Positions 51,801-61,400 of a stretch of 64,000 nucleotides of DNA are shown in pieces. The position numbers and the translations under genes were made by a program. The notes beneath the pieces were generated by a model that had not been told where the DNA came from, searched no databases, and saw only the letters and a list, made by a program, of their open reading frames with translations. The stretch spans positions 1-64,000 of the forward strand of contig JAUJYZ010000781.1 of assembly GCA_033675265.1 (NCBI GenBank), in the 5' to 3' direction. Source of the DNA: Actinostola sp. cb2023. Taxonomy: Eukaryota > Cnidaria > Anthozoa > Actiniaria > Actinostolidae. The stretch's first letter is position 1, and each line of letters starts with the position of its first letter.

Positions 51801-54800
51801 GGTGTATCTATAATTAGATGTTTCTCAACTATGGTTTTGGCTCCATAGGTTTTACGTCCTTGGAAGGCGGCGATTCGTTGTGGTGCTTGTCTCTACCCAA
51901 ATGATTCGGATGCCAATTTTTGTCAGGCTTGTGGCACGCTCCAGGCACCTGTTGCCATCGTTTCGGCCCCACCCGGCGTTACAGATGTGGAGGCCATAGA
52001 CAGGCGATATGCCGAATTTCGATCAACCCATCAACGAAAACCATATCAACGCCAAAAGAGCAGGCTCGAAGTCCAGCTCTCCACGTTTTTGTCTTCTTTG
52101 GTCCCTCCTCGAATTATGTCTTCTTGTACCGCAGACGACATCATTAAGTTCCTTATCAGCCGGGATTCTAGTGGGAAAACGGTCGTTCACAAGCCGTCTT
52201 GTTCAAAATCTGGTTGTGCTTGTCCACGCCGTCTAGCTGCAGGAACAGTTGACTCTTACCTTGGGAAGATTCGAGCCATCTTCAATTCTATGGGTCGCAC
52301 GAGTGAGTCCAACCCTATTTCACACACTAGAGTAAAAGAATACTTGAAGTTCATCCGCGAGGAACAGGCAAGCCAAGGCATCGTGCCGTCGCAGGCCGTC
52401 CCGTTATTTTTCGTAAAACTGAGACGCTTGGTATCATATCTTAGAGAACTTATTACAAAAGGTGTAGGTCTCTCTGTCTCTGAGCAATACGCACTCGCCC
52501 GGGACGTCACCTTCTTTGTGGTTGACTTTTTTAACTGGGGATAGGGCGTCTGATCTTGGCCGTCTCCGATCGGAGCAAGTGTTCAGGCTCAGGGACAGAG
52601 AGGGTTACCTCCTCCAGTTCACATTTGGGAAAACTGTAACAAAAGGCAATACACGCCCTTTTGCTTTGATTCCCGTATCTTGTAAGGACATATGTCCGGT
52701 TTCGTGGCTCAACTATTATATTGCCGCCTGCGATTCACTCGGCGTCATTTTAGCGCCAGGTTTTTTCTTTCGTACTTGTCAGTCTAAGATTTCAGTGAGC
52801 CAACGCCCCTTTGTTGGGCCGGCGGTCGCCAATCGTTTACGTAAACATCTCCAGAATGCCGGCTTATACGAGGGTGAGACCCCTCATAGTTTTCGTACAG
52901 GCCTTTCTAACATGCTTAAGCAGCTAGGTTGTTCCACAGAAGATATCGCTCGATATGTAGGTTGGCGGAGCACGGCTATGGCTGAGCATTACACGCGCGT
53001 CTCAGAGCCATCCAGAGTACTCTCCCTGTTCAAAGATTTTGCGCTTAGCCTACCTTCGAGCGATCTCCATGAACAGCTAAACGTAGCCCACCCTGCTAAC
53101 CTCCATTCTCTCCACGGTTGAGGTCCATTTCTCATTTTTGTATTCCTTAGGCTGCAGCTGTATTGTGTTTTATTGTAGCTGTGCCGTTGGGGTCACTCGG
53201 GCAGAAATTTTGCATTATTCATTGGAATTTTTCCCTTTCAGTCAATGAATTTGTTCATTAAACAAATTATAATAATACATACATGTAGACATCGAGACTG
53301 TAAAGTTTTTGAGGAATGAGTTTTGAGTGTTGGATATTGGTTTTTGGGTATTGGTATAGACGTTATGGGTACAAGGTCTTTGGTTATGGGTACATTGTGG
53401 GCAGTAAACCACATGCCACCTCGTCTCCTTACCTCCGTTAGGGACAAGGAGCGATCTCGCCCATAACTTAATTACTGCGACGTGATAATGAGTATTCAGT
53501 GAGGATATATTACTATTCTGGGTCTTTCTAGAGAAACACTAGCCACTGCAACTATTCCGGTCCTTTCTAGATAAGCACTAGCCACTGCAACTATTCTGGT
53601 CCTTTCTAAATAAACACTAGCCACTGCAGCTATTCTGGTCCTTTCTAAATAAACACCTATAGCCACTGCAGCTATTCTGGTCTTTTATAAATAAACACTA
53701 GCCACTGCAACTATTCTGGTCCTTTATAAATAAACACTAGCCACTGCAACTATTCGGGTCCTTTCTTGGTAAACACTAGCCACACTAGCCACTGCAACTA
53801 TTCGGGTCCTTTCTAGAGAAACACTGGCCACTGCAACTATTCATGTCCTTTCTAGAGAAACACTGGCCACTGCAACTATACCAGTCCTTTCTAGATAAAC
53901 ACTAGCCACTGCAACTATTCTGGTCCTTTATAAATAAACACTAGCCACTGCAACTATTCCGGTCCTTTCTAGGTAAACACTAGCCACTGCAACTATTCTG
54001 GTCCTTTCTAGAGAAACACTAGCCACTGCAACTATTCTGGTCCTTTCCTTAAATAAACACTAGCCACTGCAACTATTCGGGTCCTTTCTTGGTAAAACAC
54101 TAGCCACACTAGCCACTGCAACTATTCGGGTCCTTTCTAGAGAAACACTAGCCACTGCAACTACTCTGGTCCTTTCTAGAGCAACACTAGCCACTGCAAC
54201 TATACCAGTCCTTTCTAGATAAACACTAGCCACTGCAACTATACCAGTCCTTTCTAGATAAACACTAGCCACTGCAACTATTCTGGTCCTTTCTAGAGAA
54301 ACACTAGCCACTGCAACTATTCTGGTCCTTTCTAGAGAAACACTAGCCACTGCAACTATTCGGGTCCTTTCTAGAGAAACACTAGCCACTGCAACTATTC
54401 TGGTCCTTTATAAATAAACACTAGCCACTGCAACTATTCTGGTCCTTTCTAGAGAAACACACTAGCCACTTTCTAGAGAAAAACTATTCTGGTCCTTTCT
54501 AGAGAAACACTGGCCACTGCAACTATTCTGGTCCTTTCTAAAATAAAATAAACACTAGCCACTGCAACTATTCTGGTCCTTTCTAGAGGAACGCTAGCTA
54601 CTGCAACTATACCAGTCCTTTCTAGATAAACACTAGCCACTGCAACTATTCTGCTCCTTTCTAGAGAGAAACACTAGCCACTGCAACTATTCTGGTCCTT
54701 TCTAGAGATAAACACTAGCCACTGCAACTATCCAGTCCTTTCTAGATAAACACTAGCCACTGCAACTATTCTGGTCCTTTCTAGAGAAACACTAGCCACT

Positions 54801-57800
54801 GCAACTATTCTGGTCTGGTTTTCTAGAGAAACACTAGCCACTGCAACTATTCGGGTCCTTTCTAGAGAAACACTAGCCACTGCAACTATTCTGGTCCTTT
54901 ATAAATAAACACTAGCCACTGCAACTATTCTGGTCCTCTCTAAATAAACACTAACCACTGCAACTATTCTGGTCCTTTATAAATAAACACTGGCCACTGC
55001 AACTATTCTGGTCCTCTCTAAATAAACACTAACCACTGCAACTATTCTGGGTCTTTTATAAATAAACACTAGCCACTGCAACTATTCTGGTCCTCTCTAA
55101 ATAAACACTAACCACTGCAACTATTCTGGTCCTTTATAAATAAACACTAGCCACTGCAACTATTCTGGTCCTCTCTAAATAAACACTAGCCACTGCAACT
55201 ATTCTGGTCCTCTCTAAATAAACACTAACCACTGCAACTATTCTGGTCCTTTCTAGAGGAACACTAGCCACTACAACTATTCTGGTCCTCTCTAAATAAA
55301 CACTAAAACTAGCCACTGCAACTATTCTGGTCCTTTCTAAATAAACACTAGCCACTGCAACTATTCTGGTCCTCTCTAAATGAAAAACACTAGCCACACT
55401 AGCCACTGCAACTATTCTGGTCCTCTCTAAACACTAAACACTAACCACTGAGAAAACTACTTCTGGTCCTTTCTAGAGGAACACTAGCCACTGCAACTAT
55501 TCGGGTCCTTTCTAGAGGTAAACACTAGCCACTACAACTATTCTGGTTCTTTCTGAAACACTAGCCACCTCTGGTCCTTTCTAAACACTAACCACTGCAA
55601 CTATTCTGGTCCTTTAGAAACATGCAACTAATGCCATCAATGGCAACAAATATTAATAGACAATATTACCTGTGTTCCTTGATTCTACTCCATGACCAGC
55701 ACCTGATCTTGTCCTCACAGATAGCTGTGTATGCATACTTCCACCTAAATCACATGGATGCCAATGAGATAAATAAGCACATAGAAGGCAAGCAGGCAAG
55801 CAGGCAAGCAGCAAGCATAGCAGCAAGCAGGCAAGCAGGCAAGCAGGCAAGCAGGCAAGCAGGCAAGCAGGCAAGCAGGCAAGCAGGCAAGCAGGCAAGC
55901 AGCAAGCAAGCAGGCAAGCAGGCAAGCAGGCAAGCAGCAAGCAGGCAAGCAAGCAGGCAAAGCAGGCAAGCAGCAAGCAGGCAGGCAAGCAGGCAAGCAA
56001 GCAGGCAAGCAGGCAGGCAAGCAGGCAAGCAGGCAAGCAGGCAAGCAGGCAAGCAGGCAAGCAGGCAAGCAGGCAAGCAGGCAAGCAGGCAAGCAGGCAA
56101 GCAGGCCAGCAGGCAAGCAGGCAAGCAGGCAAGAGTCCTAAAAAAGACGCAACATTTTTCAAGGATTTGACTAGTTGTTGTTGTACTTAAATAATTACAC
56201 AATTCTACAATGTGGAAATTTTCCACTTTTTCCACTATGGATTGATGAAAAACTGTACACAATCCACTACAAAATCCATGTGTTCGTCCACTTCGTCCAT
56301 TGGAAGGAAGGATGGGTGGCAGGATGGAATTTGAACATACATTGTACATGACATGTTAGCCTGATTTACAGATAGCTCTTGTCATATGTTCTGGCTGCCT
56401 CCCCATTCCTCGATGGGCGGAAGTGAGAATATGTGACATATGAGCTACATGTATCTTTATGAAGCCCAGCAAACTTGAAAGGGGCTGACAAAGAAACCAA
56501 CATGGATGTTGAGTAGGAGCATCATGGGACATTAAACGATCACGTTTGAAAAAAAAAAACGAACAAAATCCAGAACAATGTTTGTTGGGTTTCCAAACCA
56601 TTCCCTTTTATTAACTATGATGTATGCAAGTGTGAAAAATGGAGAAGTTATCAAGGGATGTCATGGACAATTGCTCGTTTTGAAGACACTGCAATCATTG
56701 GTTTCTTACCAAATCTTGCTGTTTCCCTGGAATTCAACAGTAGGTTGAAACTTCTTGTACTTTTGATTGATAATCATCAGTTCAAATGAATCAAACAAAT
56801 CCATGAGGTTATGAAACTAAATCAGAAGAAAATACAGATTGATATCATTATACATTGATGCAGCCCATATATAGTTAGTGTACTCGCTAGTTTCCAATTA
56901 TACAGGATACCTATACATTACCTCTACACCCTGTAATATTGTAATGTAATTTGCATGGTTATTTGCATGGTTATTTGCATGACTTAATAACAATCATGTC
57001 TTACTTGTTTCTGTGACAACCCCAGTGATAACTCTTGTTGAATAACCTCAACCAATAGCTATTAAAGATGAAAAAATCATGACAAAAATCAGTACATGGA
57101 ATATTCCTATCACATACACCAGCTACAGTGTACATTCAATATAAGGTTGTACTATTTTAAGTATGTTATTCTCACACCACAAATAGTACTTCATTGCATA
57201 TGATCACAGTTACAGACAGGTACATGTGATTATCACTTTGATATTTAACAATTAGACTATGAGTTCGAGTTTTCTACGAGTCAATAGTCAACGAGGTGCA
57301 TACAATGTAGCGTCGAGTTGACTATTTAAAATGAGAACGAGTAGTCTAATTGTTTTAGTAGAAACCAACTAGCATAGAGTGCAAACACTAAAACCATGAA
57401 ACAGTGCTAACTTTAATTAGCACTAAATAGTGCGATGTCTTTCGTTTTCTATTGTTTCATTGGTGCTATTTTGCACTAACTAGTTTGTACTGTTTCACGG
57501 TTTTAGTGTTTGCACTCTACTACCTTCGAATTTATACCAACATTCATTGAATTTTCGCTTTGTTTTTGTTCAAAACGCCAGCTTTTTCGCTACTCACATC
57601 AATCATGCAATAGATAGTGAGTACGTTAGCCAATCAGATTGCAGGATTCGTGATAGCATGCTAGTTGGTCTCTACTAAAAATGTGCAGTCCACTGTCACG
57701 TTTGTTATGATGTTGATGAACATTGTAATTGTGGTGGATGATGGTGTGTTTGATGATGATGATGATAATAATATTCTATAAACAGGAAGCCTGCATCACA

Positions 57801-58394
57801 ACAATGATTTTCAATGGGGTTGAAAGAAGAATAAAAAATGATTATGCTGCTTGCTGCTGTTGTGGTATGCATTTACAGTGTGTAGCTAAAACCAAGGAAC
57901 AGATTTTGTACACATTTTGATTACTTTTGGTGTGTCCAGTTCAACAGCTGAAGATTGATCCAAAATGACATGACACTCAGCAGACAATGGATGTAAAACT
58001 GTAATAAATTGTACAGAAATGTCGAATTAATTAATCAAATCTATGGTGCATCATCTTACATTTAAGTTGGGTTAATTATTATCTCCTAGATTGCAATCAA
58101 ACCCCCTAACTCTATAATTTAAATCGTTAAAAATAATCCCCCTTAGTCAAATCCTGGATCTGCCATAGCGACTGGAGCTACATGTACCGGCCTATACTCA
58201 CAAATACTCAAGATACTGTATCTGGCTCAATTTTTCCCTATCCAAACCTCCCAACAAATGTATATAGAGGTTATTTACTGGCACATATATTTAATACTAT
58301 ACAATGTAACTTACTGAACTCATAATTCCTAGGAATATTATCCTTAGTAGAAATGCCATCTTCCATAAACCTCTGATGAAAATAAAGTCATATA

Positions 58395-58485
<91 letters not shown>

Positions 58486-61400
58486 GATAATAATAATAAT
58501 AGTTAAAAATATAATAATAATAATAATATTAATTCAAGATCTGTTTTCTAGTGAATGAAGTAATTGAGGCTTTAATAACCAACCTGCCAGTTCCAACGTC
58601 CAGTGTATATTTGTGAAACAGACAGCTTTGTGTTCCAGTAAACAGCTAGATTATCCAGGCTTGCAAGCTGTATATAGAAGAACAAACAGTGTTCAATTGA
58701 CACCTAGTTTGATACTGTTTGCTACAGTGTGTATGCTATATGTACATGACCACGAGAGTGGAAATGGTAGTTGATGAAAGTTGTGAATGATAAATTTGCA
58801 ATAGACATAAGCATAAAATATGTGACAATGATATTGCCTTGTGGTTAAGAAACTATAATATTATCATGCCTGAATTGAATCTTAGCCTGATAGTTATAGG
58901 GTCTCGATCCAAAGAGAATGTACCAACAATTGATTTTTTACTTCTCCTCTACAAACTTTATGTATACAAAAGAAAAGATAATGCAAGTTGCATTAATTTA
59001 AAAGGCTACAAAGCACTACTAAACTACTATGAAAAAATAGAGAAATCAATAGCTGTTAAAAATAAAAAAATCCATTTCCACCTGACAAAATTTGGCAAAC
59101 TAAAAGAAGCGATGTTAGTGTAATATTGATAATGTTGTATATAATATTCGAATATATAGTGAATATATAATGTTGTATATAATCAGAACATATAGTATGA
59201 AAACATAGTTAAGTGTAATTATGTATCTTTGTGAAATACAGAATAAATTTATTTCATTAAAAAAAAAATTAATAAAATAAAATATGTAGATTATGGATTC
59301 AGCAGAATTGTGTAGACCCAGTCTAAATGCAAACAAAAAGGCATGACTTTGGTAGGTCTACCTCAGATGGTCACATAGTAATGCAAATAGTAACATGTAA
59401 CAGTTACATAGATCTCTGCAAGTACAATGTAGCTGTAAAATTTGCAATTGACAGAACATAAAATCTTGCAAATTACGGCTAAATCTTTGATGTCTGACAG
59501 ACTGAGTTGCATAGGAGTCTGGGGTGGTCGCATAGGTAATGATATAGGTGGTGATGTATCTACATGTACATGTACATCTACACTGACCTTATAGATGGTT
59601 GTTTCAGTTGCATCCACAATAGCAGTATTCCATGCATCATCTGTTGTCTAAATAATTCCACCAACAAAAATATTGTTTGTGTTTACATTTTGTAAATAAT
59701 ATATTTATATTATTGGTGCACCTTTGTCTAATCTCTCACTGTTTGCTCATCTTACCTCAGCAGAAAGGTTCTGTAATGTGAAACCAAATGCAAATGGATA
59801 CTCAGGGCATGTGACCTAAACAATAACAAGGATTGACTGATTATAACAGGTTCTGATCTGGTCTGTATGATCCAGCACTTGTCAAAGTCTATTGGGTTTC
59901 TAGCTGTATGTAGTAACTAGTAACCTTTTCACAGATATCACTTGGCACCAAGCCAGCTTGATTGCTGAGACTCACTACAATATACATTTTGTAGGTCATA
60001 CCACACACACCAGGAACTCGGTGTAGTACTCTTTATAACACACAAATATGTCATGAACGTGTATAGAGCTCCTAGCCATTGCCAAGGGTGTGCTGTGGCA
60101 TGGCCTGCTTAAGCCACTGACCTCATTGCTGAGACTCAGTAAGTCAGACCACACACACCATGAACTCTGTGCACTACTCTTTATACTACACAAATGTGTG
60201 ATAGTGTGCACAGCTCCTAGCCATTGCCAAGTGTTTGCTGTGGCATCACCGCACCACCAATCTCATTGCTGAGATTCAGTAAACCAGACCACACACACCA
60301 GGAACTCTGTACACTACTCTTTACACTACACCAATGTATGTAAGTGTACACAGCTCCTAGCCATTGCCAAGGGTTTACATTTGGTATGGCCTCAGGTTAA
60401 GCCATGTGGAGGTTTGAAGCTCAACAAGGAGTCTTATATTAGAAATGTCTTCTTTACAGTTTCAAGTTTTACATGACTTGTAATAAGATTGTACATAATA
60501 AGATTACAACATAATAGACAATCCAACATGTTGACATTATCTAGTATTACCTTGTCTTCATATCTGCAGTGGATATTCTTTACAGAAACCTGTACACAGA
60601 CAGAAACATCAAGATGTTTCAATGTTCACATCTATTTTCCAGTCTGACAAAGTACATGTACTACTCTAACGTCATAAAACGTCAGTAGATTTACTACTAC
60701 TTTTTTACATGGTGTTTTAACTTTAAAAGGTTTCATTCTACACAATTATTTTCCACTCAAACAACAGTCATCTCTCAAGAGATCACTTTAAATGGAGAAT
60801 TTAAATGTTGATAACTTAATACATTGTTCTGGTACGACCCCTTCAATTTCTACTGAAGGTGTAAATTAATAACCAAAGCTCATATACACTGTTACAATGT
60901 AGCTAATGCAGTGCAGCTAATCCAGTTAGTTCATAAACTTGTATATTATTATTATTATATTATTATTTTATTTAATCAATTTATTCATGTTTCATTTGCA
61001 ACAAATTTATTTAGTGTCATTTTAATAGCCTACATTGTACCTTCAAATTTTTTACAACTTGAGCAAGCAGTTTTTCAACAAATGAGTCACCATCTTCAGT
61101 AGTTGTATCATCTGAAATCAAGATGGTTGTCAAATCCCAATATGTAGTAATTTCTTGTAACATCCCACATTGGGTTTTAATCACACGGACCCCTTCAAGT
61201 GTGAAAGTACAGTTATAGGGAGCACTTAATGGTATGCTCACAACTCTAGGTCACACTATACCAGACATACATACATGTAAGTACCCAGTAATAGTGTAGA
61301 ATAGCGTACCAAATCAACCTGGTCAACTGTCCACCAGTTGACAGTCGGCCAGCAGTTCATCAAACAAATACAGTTCAAAAAGTCCACAGTTCACAGTTCA

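Larger units (their letters stand above)
47459..53503 (+). mobile_element. DIRS-type tyrosine-recombinase retrotransposon
   Basis: About 6 kb. Inverted termini (left CTCACTGAATAATTAATGAG; right end complementary to CTCACTGAATACTCATTATC). Order Gag, RT-RNase H, tyrosine recombinase; no integrase or protease. Inverted rather than split direct termini point to the DIRS1-like group; I see no methyltransferase domain. Inserted in the 39 bp minisatellite. Two T-tract frameshifts interrupt otherwise open frames. Confidence 0.92.

Noticed and set aside
40759..55406. Minus-strand frames of 90-224 codons with a 13-residue repeat
   Set aside because: Direct consequence of the 39 bp minisatellite; no start context and no non-repeat part.
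55622..56349. Cys/Leu/Ala- or Lys/Gln/Ser-rich frames
   Set aside because: Produced by (GCAGGCAA)n and overlapping on opposite strands.
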